Assembly: GCF_000024345.1 (NCBI RefSeq) | Contig: NC_013729.1 | Location: forward strand, 7,440,001-7,504,000 | DNA length: 64,000 bases | Direction: 5' to 3' | Origin: Kribbella flavida DSM 17836 | Lineage (GTDB): Bacteria; Actinomycetota; Actinomycetes; Propionibacteriales; Kribbellaceae | Shown here: in pieces, positions 42,037-50,247 of the stretch | How positions within the stretch are numbered: position 1 is the stretch's first letter | Layout of the letters: the number at the start of each line of letters is the position of its first letter | Notes under the pieces: model-generated | What the model was told of the DNA's origin: nothing | What the model saw: only the letters and a program-made list of their open reading frames with translations | Database searches by the model: none | Made by a program: the position numbers and the translations under genes

Positions 42037-43639
42037 CCGTCGAGTCGTTGTCGACCGCTTCGTTGCCTAGCGCTTGGGCGCCATCGACGGCCCCCTTGGC
42101 GACCGCAGCCGCCGCCGCGGCGGTGGCCACGACCGCGACACCGACCGGTCCGGCCGCGGCACCCGCGCCGGCGGCCGCACCGCCTGCTGCCGCACCACCT
42201 CCGGCTGCCGCACTACCTCCGGCGGCAGCACCGCCGGCCGCGGCGCCACCACCGGCAACTGCACCGCCGCCGGCCGCACCTCCAGCACCGGCACCAGCAC
42301 CGGCACCCGCACCGCCGCCTGCCCCGGCGCCGCCACCACCGGCGCCACCGCCACCGCCACCACCACCGCCTGTACCGCTGCGACCGGCACTGCTGCTGGC
42401 GCCGCTCCGACCACCGCCGCCACCGCCGCCACCGCCGCCACCGCGACCGCCACCGCCACCGCCGGCACCGCTACCGGACGGGGAGGAGGAGTTCTGCGAT
42501 CCTCTCGGGCCGGAGTTCTGCGACGACGAATTGCTGGGGCGGCCGACGTTCCGGGCGCCGCTCGGGCCGTCGCTCTCGCTCGAGGTGCTCTCGGACGCCT
42601 TGTCGGCGAGCTTGTCCGCACCCACCAGCTTCGCCGCCAGCCCGCCGGCTCCGGCGCCACCCGCGGTCGCCGACACCATCGGCGCGATGAAGCGCATCAG
42701 CGCGGGCATCGCGAACAGCGCGAGCACCAGCATGGTGACGCCGGTGACCATGTTCATGATCGCCGGCCCGGCCTCCTGGCTGGTGAACGCCAGCGGTCCG
42801 TTGCGCTCACCCTCCTCGAAGGCCGCACCGGTCAGCTTGATCGCGGTGGCGTAGATCAGCGCCGCCACCGGCTTGTAGAGGATGAAGGCGGTCAGCCAGG
42901 ACAGGATCCGCAGGAACCAGCCCTTGCCCATCTCCGTGTTGGTGGCGGCCGCCGCCACCGGCAGCACCCCCAGCAGCAGGATGAGCATCGCGTAGCGGAT
43001 CACCATCAGCACGATCTGGATCACCGACGCGAGCAGCGTGATCACCGCGATGGTGATCATCAGCCCGACGCCGAGGGTGCCGGCCGACGCGACCGACAAC
43101 CCCAGCATCACCGTCATCGCGTCGCCGAACGCCTGCGGGTTCGCGTCGCCGAGCGAGCAGGTCCAGCCGGTGGTCCGGTCGGTGTCCAGCGCGGTCGCGA
43201 CGATGCACTTGGAGAAGGTGTCGCCGATGCTGATCAGCAGCTGGGCGATACCGATCGCCAGCGTCGACGCGACGGCGAGCGTGAGCAGCGACCGGAGCAG
43301 GTCCCGGGCCGAGTCGCCGCGCTGCGACCAGGCCATCTGGACACCGGCCACGATCACGCCGATGATCGCCGCGAAGACCGCCAGCCAGCTGGTGTGCTGC
43401 CACAGCCAGCCGACCGTGGCGCTGGCCGGTTCCCCTTGGGCATTGCCCACCGCAGGGGTGTCGACGAAGACCCAGAAGGTGCCGATGGTCGCCATCAAGG
43501 CGCCGATGGCCTCGGCGAGCGCACTGAGAATCGGATCGAAGATCAACGCTATCAACGCCTCGACTGCGGGGGTGAGTGCCTCGAGCAGGAAGTCCCGGAT
43601 GCAGGCGTCCCAACCGTCGTCGCACAGGAGCGCCAGCAC
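42011..43639 (-). CDS. TrbL/VirB6-like channel protein with Gly/Ala-rich tail
   Basis: 542 residues. The first about 325 hold seven or eight membrane spans with the VirB6/TrbL polytopic layout (TVGWLWQHTSWLAVFAAIIG, VIRYAMLILLLGVLPVAAAA, WLTAFILYKPVAALIYA). The remainder is low complexity: Ser-rich, then long runs of Gly and Ala, then an acidic end. GTG start at 43639 has GGAGG 6 nt upstream and lies 1 bp after the paralogous gene. VirB6 forms the inner-membrane conduit; the tail may extend through the wall. Confidence 0.85.
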   Translation of the reverse strand: MLALLCDDGWDACIRDFLLEALTPAVEALIALIFDPILSALAEAIGALMATIGTFWVFVDTPAVGNAQGEPASATVGWLWQHTSWLAVFAAIIGVIVAGVQMAWSQRGDSARDLLRSLLTLAVASTLAIGIAQLLISIGDTFSKCIVATALDTDRTTGWTCSLGDANPQAFGDAMTVMLGLSVASAGTLGVGLMITIAVITLLASVIQIVLMVIRYAMLILLLGVLPVAAAATNTEMGKGWFLRILSWLTAFILYKPVAALIYATAIKLTGAAFEEGERNGPLAFTSQEAGPAIMNMVTGVTMLVLALFAMPALMRFIAPMVSATAGGAGAGGLAAKLVGADKLADKASESTSSESDGPSGARNVGRPSNSSSQNSGPRGSQNSSSPSGSGAGGGGGGRGGGGGGGGGGGRSGASSSAGRSGTGGGGGGGGGAGGGGAGAGGGAGAGAGAGAGGAAGGGAVAGGGAAAGGAAAGGSAAAGGGAAAGGAAAGAGAAAGPVGVAVVATAAAAAAVAKGAVDGAQALGNEAVDNDSTDEGPSGSG

Positions 43640-43640
43640 C

Positions 43641-44516
43641 TCAGCCTCCGGTCTTCGGTGAGACGAACCGCAGGATGGCCGGCAGGGCGACGACGGCCAG
43701 CATCATCATGGCGACACCGGTGATCACGGCCAGCGTCTTGTCCGGCGCCCCTTGCGGGGTGCCGATCAAGGTGATGGCGGCCGCGTAGATGATCGCCGCG
43801 ATCGGCTTGTAGAGGATGAAGCCGGCCAGCCAGGCGACCGCCCGCTTGAACCACATCATGCCGGCCTCGGTGTTGGTGGCCGCCGCGGTCAGCGGCAGCA
43901 CCCCGACGAGCAGGATCAGCATCCCGTACCGGATCACCATCAGGGCCAGCTGGACCAGCGACGTGATCACCATCAGGATGCCCATCACGATCACCAGCAT
44001 CAGCCCGACGCCCTCGGTCTTGAGCGGGTTGACCAGGATCTCGCCGATCCGGGTGGAGAAGTTCGACTGGCCGATCGCCTCGTCGACGATCCACTCGGAG
44101 AACGCGTCGGCGATCTGGATCAGGGCGGTGGCGAACGCGACCCCGCCGGTGGAGACGACGACCATGGTGAGCAGGCTCTTGATGATGTCGCGGACCGCCT
44201 CGCCGCGCTGGGCGATCGCCATCCGGACGCCGCCGATGATCATCGCGATGGTGGCGACGAAGATCAGGATGAACAGGGTCCGTTCCTGCAGGAACGCGAC
44301 CGCGCTGTTGCCGCCGAGGTCGGGGGTGTCGATGTCGATCCAGAGCGTGCCGACCGCCTTCATCACCGCCTCGACCGCCTTGATCACCACGAACTTGATC
44401 GCGTCGAAGATCAGCTTGAACAGGCTGCCGATCGCCCACTCGAGCGCGTCGCCGAGGTACTGCGAGATGCAGTCGCCCCAGTCCCAGGGCGCCCAGGAAC
44501 AGCCCAGCGGGATCAT
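43641..44516 (-). CDS. TrbL/VirB6-like membrane protein
   Basis: 291 residues, about seven spans, clearly paralogous to the neighbour at 42011-43639 (shared FILYKPIAAIIYA, VIRYGMLILLVGVLPLTAAATNTE and AMIIGGVRMAIAQRGEAVRD versus GVQMAWSQRGDSARD). It lacks the long tail. Starts ATG at 44516 overlapping the upstream stop (TGATG). Two different VirB6-like subunits in one operon may form a hetero-oligomeric channel. Confidence 0.85.
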   Translation of the reverse strand: MIPLGCSWAPWDWGDCISQYLGDALEWAIGSLFKLIFDAIKFVVIKAVEAVMKAVGTLWIDIDTPDLGGNSAVAFLQERTLFILIFVATIAMIIGGVRMAIAQRGEAVRDIIKSLLTMVVVSTGGVAFATALIQIADAFSEWIVDEAIGQSNFSTRIGEILVNPLKTEGVGLMLVIVMGILMVITSLVQLALMVIRYGMLILLVGVLPLTAAATNTEAGMMWFKRAVAWLAGFILYKPIAAIIYAAAITLIGTPQGAPDKTLAVITGVAMMMLAVVALPAILRFVSPKTGG

Positions 44517-45361
44517 CAGGCGCCCCCGAACCGGACGTAGCCCTCGAGCGACTGCAGCACGTCCGGGGCCACCTCGCCGTTGAAGCTGCCGTCGGCCTGC
44601 AGGACCAGCTTCCAGTCGCCGCCGGTCCACAGCAGGGTGACCGGCAGGCCGGCCACCTTCTGGCTGTCCAGCCGGACCGCGACCGAGACGATCGCCCGGT
44701 TCGGCAGGTAGTCGACCACCTTGAAGCCGGCGAACTGCGAGGTCTGGCCGGTGTTGCGGGGGGTCGGCGACGTGCGGGTCGCGGCGAGCGCGCGGGTCCG
44801 CCCCGGGCCGGGGGCGATCCGGTTGCGCAGTACCGCCTCGGTCAGCTCGGGGTTGCGGATCTGGCCGAGCGTCACCATCGCGGCCAGCACGGCGCCGGTC
44901 GGCGAGTGGGCGAAGCAGTGCCGCAGCCCGTTGGCGTCCTCGAGGGCCGGTCCACCCTGCCGCTGCAGCGGGATGAGCATGTTGGTCTCGAACTGCCAGC
45001 TGACCGCGCTCGGCGCCTCCCGGGGGATGCGCTGGTCGGGGTTCTTGGTCCGGCACCCGCCGACGCCGCTGGGCCGCACCGGGGCGGTCGGCGTACTGGC
45101 CGTCGGGTCCGGGGTGGCCGGAGGTTCAGTGGACTCGTCGGTCGGGTCGTCCGTCGGCCCGGCCAGGGTGGGAGTCGCCGTGGGCGCCGGCTGGGTGGAC
45201 GGGTCGTCGGACCCCCCGACCACCAGCCAGACCGCGGCGCACACGGCGACAGCGCCGAGCACGATCGCCGAGGCGACGACGCCCCGGCTCTCCCACGGAG
45301 AGCCGGCTGCGGTGCCGTCGTCCTCGGCCCCGGATGAGTCGCGTCCACTGAACCAGGCCAT
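44516..45361 (-). CDS. single-span protein with VirB8/TcpC-like extracytoplasmic domain
   Basis: 281 residues: short cytosolic N-terminus, one span (about 28-50), Thr/Pro-rich linker (about 52-98), then a domain from about residue 100 to the end. The segments HSPTGAVLAAMVTLGQI and VVDYLPNRAIVSVAVRLD...TLLWTGGDWKLVLQADG read like an NTF2-like alpha+beta fold as in VirB8/TcpC scaffolds. Two cysteines (GGCRTKN, LRHCFAH) may be disulfide linked. Assignment to VirB8 is an inference from topology and position. Confidence 0.7.
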   Translation of the reverse strand: MAWFSGRDSSGAEDDGTAAGSPWESRGVVASAIVLGAVAVCAAVWLVVGGSDDPSTQPAPTATPTLAGPTDDPTDESTEPPATPDPTASTPTAPVRPSGVGGCRTKNPDQRIPREAPSAVSWQFETNMLIPLQRQGGPALEDANGLRHCFAHSPTGAVLAAMVTLGQIRNPELTEAVLRNRIAPGPGRTRALAATRTSPTPRNTGQTSQFAGFKVVDYLPNRAIVSVAVRLDSQKVAGLPVTLLWTGGDWKLVLQADGSFNGEVAPDVLQSLEGYVRFGGA

Positions 45362-45412
45362 GCGGTCAGCCCCGGGACGAGCCGTGCAGGGCGGTGCGCG
45401 GTGTCGTCGTCA

Positions 45413-45676
45413 TCAGACGATGGCGTTGACCAGCGCCGACGCCGTACCGATGACGATGCAGCCCGCGAGGACCCAGCCGAGGCGGGCCGCGTGCTCGCCG
45501 CCCTCGCCCCGCCGCTGACCGATGGCCATCATGGCGCCGGCGACGATGACACCGAGGATGCAGATCGAGATCGAGATCGTGGTCACCCAGCCGACCACCG
45601 TCTCGACCTTGTTCTGGACCTCGTTCGGCAGAGCGTCCCCGAGCGGGACGAGCAGGTGGGTGAACTTAGCCAACAT
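45413..45676 (-). CDS. small two-span protein, VirB2/TrbC-like pilin candidate
   Basis: 87 residues with two hydrophobic segments (about 27-50 and 64-86) joined by a short basic/Gly loop GQRRGEGGEHAARLGW. Size, two spans and place before the VirB6/VirB4 genes match VirB2/TrbC subunits that form the conjugative pilus or channel lining. No signal peptide distinct from the first span. Confidence 0.65.
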   Translation of the reverse strand: MLAKFTHLLVPLGDALPNEVQNKVETVVGWVTTISISICILGVIVAGAMMAIGQRRGEGGEHAARLGWVLAGCIVIGTASALVNAIV

Positions 45677-45688
45677 GGAAAGAGCCTC

Positions 45689-46324
45689 TCAGTACGGGGC
45701 GGGGTAGTCCGCTGGATTTGACGCGCGAAGAGCGTAAATGGATTCGAGAACTTCGAAAACCTCGTCAGGGGTGTTGTCGGGCGTGGGATCCTCCCCCCTT
45801 CGCCACTCCTCGATCCAGGGGATGTCCCAGACTCTGGGCACACCGCCGCCGACGATGTCGGCGAAGTCGTCGAGCACCCGCGGCAGCCGGCCGGGAGCGT
45901 CCGCGATCAGCACGAGGCCGAGCACCGCGACGCCCTGGACCACCCCGGAGGCCCACTCGATCGCAGCCCGCTGTGCGGCGCGCAGGCCCGATCCGTGGGT
46001 CCGCGCGACCAGCACGACCGGCGTCGGCACCGGTGGCGGAGGGATCGGCCAGCGGTGTCCCGCCGCGCGCGTGCCGGGCAGCAGCTGCGCCATCGTCGAC
46101 TCGCCCGCTCCGCCGTGCACGCCGACCCACCACAGGGTGTCGGCGGCGGGGATGGCGAACTTCGGCAGCCGCTGGTCCTCGGCCGGGGCCGGTACGCCGT
46201 GCTGGGGTGCCGACGGCCCGCGAGGGGACAGGTCGGGCAGGCCCGGCGGGGGGCCTGGAACCGGCTGCGGCCCGGGCGGCAGTGGCTGCTGCGTCGTCCA
46301 CGGGTTGTGCTGCGGTTGCGTCAT
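45689..46324 (-). CDS. DUF6668-type protein with degenerate P-loop
   Basis: 211 residues. Pro/Gln-rich N-terminus (1-50), then a ParA/MinD-like nucleotide-binding core beginning WWVGVHGGAGESTMAQLL: the P-loop Lys is replaced by Glu (GGAGEST), so normal ATP hydrolysis is unlikely. Later strands LVARTHGSGLRAAQRAA and AVLGLVLIADAPGRLPR follow the fold. First gene of the leftward secretion operon, 12 bp before the pilin-like gene. Family named from memory of NCBI usage; treat as tentative. Confidence 0.65.
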   Translation of the reverse strand: MTQPQHNPWTTQQPLPPGPQPVPGPPPGLPDLSPRGPSAPQHGVPAPAEDQRLPKFAIPAADTLWWVGVHGGAGESTMAQLLPGTRAAGHRWPIPPPPVPTPVVLVARTHGSGLRAAQRAAIEWASGVVQGVAVLGLVLIADAPGRLPRVLDDFADIVGGGVPRVWDIPWIEEWRRGEDPTPDNTPDEVFEVLESIYALRASNPADYPAPY

Positions 46325-46568
46325 GGCCCCTCCTCTCGCGGCGTGTCACGGGCTGTCGCCCACAGTATTGTCTCGCTCTTCGCGTACACCGGTTTGACCC
46401 ATCCACAGGCGAGGATGTTTCTACCCCCTTGTCGGGGTCAGACGAGCCGGACGGCTCGCGGTTCGGCATGCCTGGGCGGCAGCACGTGTTCGGGCGGTCG
46501 CCATGCTAGAACGAGAGTCCGTGAAGCCGACGATCGAGGGAGTTCCGTGGCGCGGATGAGTGGTGACC
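46325..46568. promoter_or_regulatory. divergent promoter region of the secretion operon and the propeller gene
   Basis: About 240 bp without a supported long gene. TTGACC at 46395 on the plus strand is a possible -35. An AT-richer patch lies around 46360-46395. A nine-codon ORF GTG GCG CGG ATG ... TGA (46547-46576) with GAGGGAG 4-5 nt upstream overlaps the start of the propeller gene in another frame and could be a leader peptide. Confidence 0.35.
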
Positions 46569-47963
46569 GTGGCTGACAAGGGCATCCCGTCCTGGCCGAA
46601 GGTCACGATCCGGCTGTACGACGACCACAACGCCGAGGTGAAGATCGCCGGGCGCAGCCACCCGGTGAACCACCACGACCCGCGGCAGGCGGCGCTGGCG
46701 CTGGTCGCCGAGCGGGCCGGTCAGCTGGGCCGGCCGGTGAAGGCGACGGCCGTCGAGGCGGACGGCTCGTCGTGGCCGCTGGTGATCCACCCGGACGGCC
46801 AGGTGGACGCGATCGAGGTGGCCGCCAAGCGCAAGCCGATCTGGCCGATCCTCGTGGCGGCCGGGCTGGCGATCGTGCTGGTCGGCGGCACCACGGCGTA
46901 CCTGCTGCTGGGGCGTGAACCGGCCACCCCGAAGCCGCCGGCGGTGAACAAGCTGCCGGAGCTGCCGGCGCCGAGGATCGTGCCGGACCAGTTCATCGCC
47001 CGGCCGGCCCCGCCGGGCTGGGCCGCCAGCGCAAGCTGGACGCTGGACATCGCCGAGGGCTCGGCGCCGGCCGTGTCCACCGACGGCAGCGAGGTCGCCG
47101 TCCTCACCGAGGACCAGAAGCTGGTGGTCCTGGACAGCGGCGGCAAGGTGCTCTGGCAGGACGAGGTGCCGAAGAACGCCGGCGATCCGGTCTACACCAC
47201 CATCGACTCCCAGCAGGTGCTCGCCGTCGCCACCCCGAAAAAGCTGTTGTACTGGCCGGGCGACGGGTTCGAGCGGACCGAGATCGAGCTGCCCGACGGC
47301 GCGGACGTGCAGTTCTTCGGCAGCTCGCCGCTGGTCACGTTCGGCGACGACGGCGCGAGCGTGGTGAGCAACGGCGCCCTGCAGACGGTGCAGAACCAGC
47401 CCCGCTTCTCGACCGTGCTGCTGGCCGAGGGCGACAAGGCCCTGATCGCCCGGTACGCCGGACCGCTGTACTGGAGCCAGCCCGGTAAGGAACTGCAGGA
47501 GCGGGCACTCAAGCCACCGGCCGGTGCGACCAGCGTGAACCACATCGCGATGGCCAGTCCGGGGCGCGCGATGGTGATCTGGAACACCAAGAACCCCTCC
47601 GAGGTGATCCCGACGGTGAACTCCACCGCGGACGGGTCGGTGGCAGCGACCTGCCCGAAGGTGGATCTGCTCCGGGTGCAGAACTGGAAGTGGGTGCCGG
47701 ACCAGACCGGCAAGGTCGCGGCGTACGGCGAGTGCGTGATCGACTTCATCGGTCGCAAGACCAGCTTGATCCAGGATTTCGACCCGCTGTCGGTCACCGG
47801 CACGACGATCTACGCGAACGTCGCGGGCAGCCTGTCGTCGATCGTGCCCGGCGGCGGCAAGCTCACCGCCCTGCCCGCAAACGCGGCGCGCCCGTGGGGT
47901 GTCGCCGGCAACCGGGCCATCGTCGTGCACGACACCGTCCTCTACGCCCTGGACAAGAAGTGA
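46569..47963 (+). CDS. membrane-anchored beta-propeller (PQQ-like) protein
   Basis: 464 residues. A cytosolic domain of about 88 residues (KVTIRLYDDHNAEVKIAGR...) is followed by one span (about 91-115), a Pro-rich linker, then an extracytoplasmic region with repeated beta blades (PAVSTDGSEVAVLTEDQKLVVLDSGGKVLWQDEV) that resemble PQQ-like propeller repeats. It is divergent from the secretion operon and co-transcribed with a small secreted protein; a role as an accessory surface component is possible. Start uncertain between GTG 46560, 46563 and 46569. Confidence 0.75.
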   Translation: MADKGIPSWPKVTIRLYDDHNAEVKIAGRSHPVNHHDPRQAALALVAERAGQLGRPVKATAVEADGSSWPLVIHPDGQVDAIEVAAKRKPIWPILVAAGLAIVLVGGTTAYLLLGREPATPKPPAVNKLPELPAPRIVPDQFIARPAPPGWAASASWTLDIAEGSAPAVSTDGSEVAVLTEDQKLVVLDSGGKVLWQDEVPKNAGDPVYTTIDSQQVLAVATPKKLLYWPGDGFERTEIELPDGADVQFFGSSPLVTFGDDGASVVSNGALQTVQNQPRFSTVLLAEGDKALIARYAGPLYWSQPGKELQERALKPPAGATSVNHIAMASPGRAMVIWNTKNPSEVIPTVNSTADGSVAATCPKVDLLRVQNWKWVPDQTGKVAAYGECVIDFIGRKTSLIQDFDPLSVTGTTIYANVAGSLSSIVPGGGKLTALPANAARPWGVAGNRAIVVHDTVLYALDKK

Positions 47964-48271
47964 TCCCCGTCCGGCGCCGGCAACCTCCAGGCGCGGGAAG
48001 GGATGATCGCCAGGCGTCGCAGTACGGAGCTCGGCGGTGGGTGCTGGCCGGGCTGGTCTCGGCGGTGCTGGCTCTGGCGCCGGCGTCCGCGGGAGCGGCC
48101 GGGCTGGACAACGAGCCGCAGCCGACGAACTGGCCGACGGTGGACAAGCCGACCGGGTCGGTCAGCCAGTCGGACCCGAGGCCGGTGAGCCGGCCGACGG
48201 TCGCCAAGCCGGAGCCGGGGCAAGGCAACGACCCACGCCCGCTGAGCTGGCCGGCCCCCGACAAGCAGTAG
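47960..48271 (+). CDS. small secreted repeat protein
   Basis: 103 residues. GTG at 47960 overlaps the stop of the propeller gene (GTGA). Basic N-terminus (VIPVRRRQPPGAGRDDRQ), hydrophobic core VLAGLVSAVLALAPASAGA with cleavage near residue 47, then a mature part of about 56 residues made of three related units: NWPTVDKP, SRPTVAKP and SWPAPDK, each preceded by PxP. No Cys. I do not recognise it. Confidence 0.6.
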   Translation: MIPVRRRQPPGAGRDDRQASQYGARRWVLAGLVSAVLALAPASAGAAGLDNEPQPTNWPTVDKPTGSVSQSDPRPVSRPTVAKPEPGQGNDPRPLSWPAPDKQ

Positions 48272-48308
48272 CCCGCGCGGAGGAACCAGCAAGGGCGGAG
48301 AAGCAGCG

Positions 48309-48337
48309 ACGGCCCGGACTCCTGGAGTCCGGGCCGT
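48309..48337. terminator. strong bidirectional hairpin terminator
   Basis: Perfect 13-bp arms ACGGCCCGGACTC (48309-48321) and GAGTCCGGGCCGT (48325-48337) with a 3-nt loop, between the convergent small secreted-protein gene and rplI, 21 bp after the rplI stop. Confidence 0.85.
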
Positions 48338-48358
48338 GCTGGTGTTGCGGGGTGGTCG

Positions 48359-48805
48359 TCAGCTGGCGACAACCTCGAGGCGGACCGTGGCGGCCACCTC
48401 GGGGTGCAGCTGGACCGAGACCTGGTGCTTGCCGGTGGTCTTGATCGGCGAACCGATCGCGATCGCCCGCTTCTCCACCAGCGGACCGCCGGCGGACTTG
48501 ATCGCACCGGCGATGTCCGCCGGGGTGACCGAGCCGAACAGGCGGCCGGTGTCGCCGGCCTTCACGTTCAGGGTGACGCCGAGCTGCTCGAGCTGGTTCT
48601 TGACCTCGCTCGCGTGCTCCTTGCCCTGGATCGCCCGGGCGTCGCGCGCCCGCTTGATCGTCTGGATCTGCTTCTCGGCGCCCCGGGTCCAGCCGATGGC
48701 CAGGCCGCGCGGCACCAGGTAGTTACGGCCGTAGCCGTCCTTCACCTCGACGATGTCGCCGGGGTTGCCGAGGCCTTCGACCTCCTGCGCCAGGATGAGC
48801 TTCAT
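48359..48805 (-). CDS. rplI: 50S ribosomal protein L9
   Basis: 148 residues, standard length. N-terminal rRNA-binding domain [32 protein letters not shown] (family signature G-D-x-V-x-V-x-x-G-Y-x-R-N-Y-L), a long connecting helix and the C-terminal domain ending [16 protein letters not shown]. Last gene of rpsF-ssb-rpsR-rplI; 14 bp after rpsR. Confidence 0.97.
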   Translation of the reverse strand: MKLILAQEVEGLGNPGDIVEVKDGYGRNYLVPRGLAIGWTRGAEKQIQTIKRARDARAIQGKEHASEVKNQLEQLGVTLNVKAGDTGRLFGSVTPADIAGAIKSAGGPLVEKRAIAIGSPIKTTGKHQVSVQLHPEVAATVRLEVVAS

Positions 48806-48819
48806 GTCTCAGACCTCCC

Positions 48820-49053
48820 TCAGCGAGCCGTGCTCGTGTACGGCAGCAGGGCCACCTCACGAGCGTTCTTGATGGCGGTGGCGACGTCGCGCTGGTGCTG
48901 CACGCAGTTCCCGGTCACCCGGCGGGCGCGGATCTTGCCGCGGTCCGAGATGAACTTGCGCAGCAGCGCGGTGTCCTTGTAGTCGACGTACGTCGCCTTG
49001 TCCTTGCAGAAGCCGCAGACCTTCTTCTTCGGCTTCCGGATGATTTTGGCCAT
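48820..49053 (-). CDS. rpsR: 30S ribosomal protein S18, zinc-binding form
   Basis: 77 residues. Contains [17 protein letters not shown] and [19 protein letters not shown]: the C-x2-C and later Cys make this the zinc-ligand (C+) form; zinc-free paralogs lacking these Cys exist in many actinobacteria. Partner of S6 in the platform of the small subunit. 77 bp after ssb in the same operon. Confidence 0.96.
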   Translation of the reverse strand: MAKIIRKPKKKVCGFCKDKATYVDYKDTALLRKFISDRGKIRARRVTGNCVQHQRDVATAIKNAREVALLPYTSTAR

Positions 49054-49130
49054 TGTGGTGCTCTCCTCCTAGCAGAGCCCGGCACGACTGCCGGAATGGT
49101 CACTGTTTCAGTGCTGGATACCCCGACCGG

Positions 49131-49709
49131 TCAGAACGGAGGCTCTTCCATCGAGCCGCCGCCCTGGCTCGCCCAGGGGTCGTTCTGCGGGGCGGCGGAC
49201 TGACCGCCGCCACCACCCTGCGGGGCCGCCCAGGGGTCGTTCGCCGGGGCCGCGTTGCCGCCGCCACCGCCGAACCCGCCACCGGAGTTGCCACCGCCAC
49301 CCCCGAAGCCACCGCCACCGCCACCTTCGCCGCCGGGGCCCGAACGCATCGTCCGGGTCACCTTGGCGGTGGCGCTGCGCAGGCTCGGGCCGACCTCGTC
49401 GACGTCGATCTCGAAGACCGTGCGCTTGTTGCCCTCACGGTCGTCGTAGGTGCGCGACTTCAGCCGGCCCTGCACGATCACGCGCATGCCGCGCTGCAGC
49501 GACTCGGCCACGTTCTCCGCGGCCTGCCGCCAGACGGCGCAGCTCAGGAACAGCGACTCGCCGTCCTTCCACTCACCGGACTGCCGGTCGTACGTCCGCG
49601 GCGTCGACGCGATCCGGAAGTTCGCGACGGCGGCACCGGACGGGGTGAACCGCAGTTCAGGGTCGTCGACAAGGTTGCCGACCAGTGTGACGACGGTTTC
49701 GCCTGCCAT
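49131..49709 (-). CDS. ssb: single-stranded DNA-binding protein
   Basis: 192 residues. OB fold (about 1-115: [51 protein letters not shown]) followed by a long Gly-rich tail with GGGG-F/N repeats and two NDPWA motifs, ending in the acidic-hydrophobic tip MEEPPF that recruits repair and replication proteins. Placement between rpsF and rpsR is the conserved actinobacterial order. Confidence 0.97.
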   Translation of the reverse strand: MAGETVVTLVGNLVDDPELRFTPSGAAVANFRIASTPRTYDRQSGEWKDGESLFLSCAVWRQAAENVAESLQRGMRVIVQGRLKSRTYDDREGNKRTVFEIDVDEVGPSLRSATAKVTRTMRSGPGGEGGGGGGFGGGGGNSGGGFGGGGGNAAPANDPWAAPQGGGGGQSAAPQNDPWASQGGGSMEEPPF

Positions 49710-49801
49710 TACCGTTCCTCCTGCTTTCGGGTGTGACTGTGTCCACAGCTATCAGTAGCGGCTGCCGCCGACAGAACCGATGCTGCTGACGACCCCAGGG
49801 G

Positions 49802-50092
49802 TCAGTGCTGGTCCGGCCGGATGACCTTGGTGCGGAGGATCGACTCGTTCAGCGTGAGCTGACGGTCGAGCTCCTTCACCACCGCCGGCTCGGCGGTCAG
49901 GTCGATGACGGCGTAGATGCCTTCGGCCTTCTTCTTGACGTCGTAAGCGAGCTTGCGACGGCCCCAGATGTCGAGCTTCTCGACCGTGCCACCTTCCTTG
50001 CGGACGATGTTCAGGTACTGGTCGAGGGACGGCTCCACGGTGCGCTCTTCGAGCTCAGGGTCGAGGATCACCATGACTTCATAACGACGCAT
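49802..50092 (-). CDS. rpsF: 30S ribosomal protein S6
   Basis: 96 residues. [17 protein letters not shown] at the start and [23 protein letters not shown] are S6 signatures. ATG at 50092, with AAGGAGG 13-18 nt upstream and GGAG closer. First gene of the rpsF-ssb-rpsR-rplI operon; a stable hairpin in the leader (50123-50141) may be a S6:S18 feedback site. Confidence 0.97.
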   Translation of the reverse strand: MRRYEVMVILDPELEERTVEPSLDQYLNIVRKEGGTVEKLDIWGRRKLAYDVKKKAEGIYAVIDLTAEPAVVKELDRQLTLNESILRTKVIRPDQH

Positions 50093-50122
50093 GCGCGAAC
50101 TCCACCTCCTTCGGACTTGGCG

Positions 50123-50141
50123 GCCACGGTCTCTCCGTGGC
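50123..50141 (-). promoter_or_regulatory. hairpin in the rpsF leader
   Basis: GCCACGG and CCGTGGC with a 5-nt loop, about 31 nt upstream of rpsF. In other bacteria the S6:S18 dimer binds a leader structure with an exposed CCG to repress this operon; whether this hairpin is that element is not shown. A second stem GCCGAC/GTCGGC lies at 50167-50185. Confidence 0.4.
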
Positions 50142-50197
50142 AGGAGGGCGATGCGGGGTGCTCCCGGCCGACAATTGCCGTCGGCGTCAAGCAAGCA

Positions 50198-50217
50198 GCC
50201 CGGTCGATGGACCGGGC
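50198..50217. terminator. hairpin terminator after the MFS gene
   Basis: GCCCGGTC (50198-50205) and GACCGGGC (50210-50217) with a 4-nt loop, 31 bp beyond the MFS stop; on the minus strand it is followed by TGCTTGCTTG. Probably separates the MFS transcript from rpsF. Confidence 0.65.
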
Positions 50218-50247
50218 CACAGCAGAAGAATACCAGCGTCGGGACGC

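Noticed and set aside
42060-42520. Tandem repeat or CRISPR-like array
   Set aside because: The CCGCCACCG-like repetition encodes the Gly/Ala-rich tail of the TrbL-like protein; units are irregular and there are no spacers.
36501-46324. Integrative conjugative element
   Set aside because: No integrase, excisionase, relaxase, replication gene or flanking direct repeats, and no tRNA gene at either side; codon usage looks the same as in neighbours.
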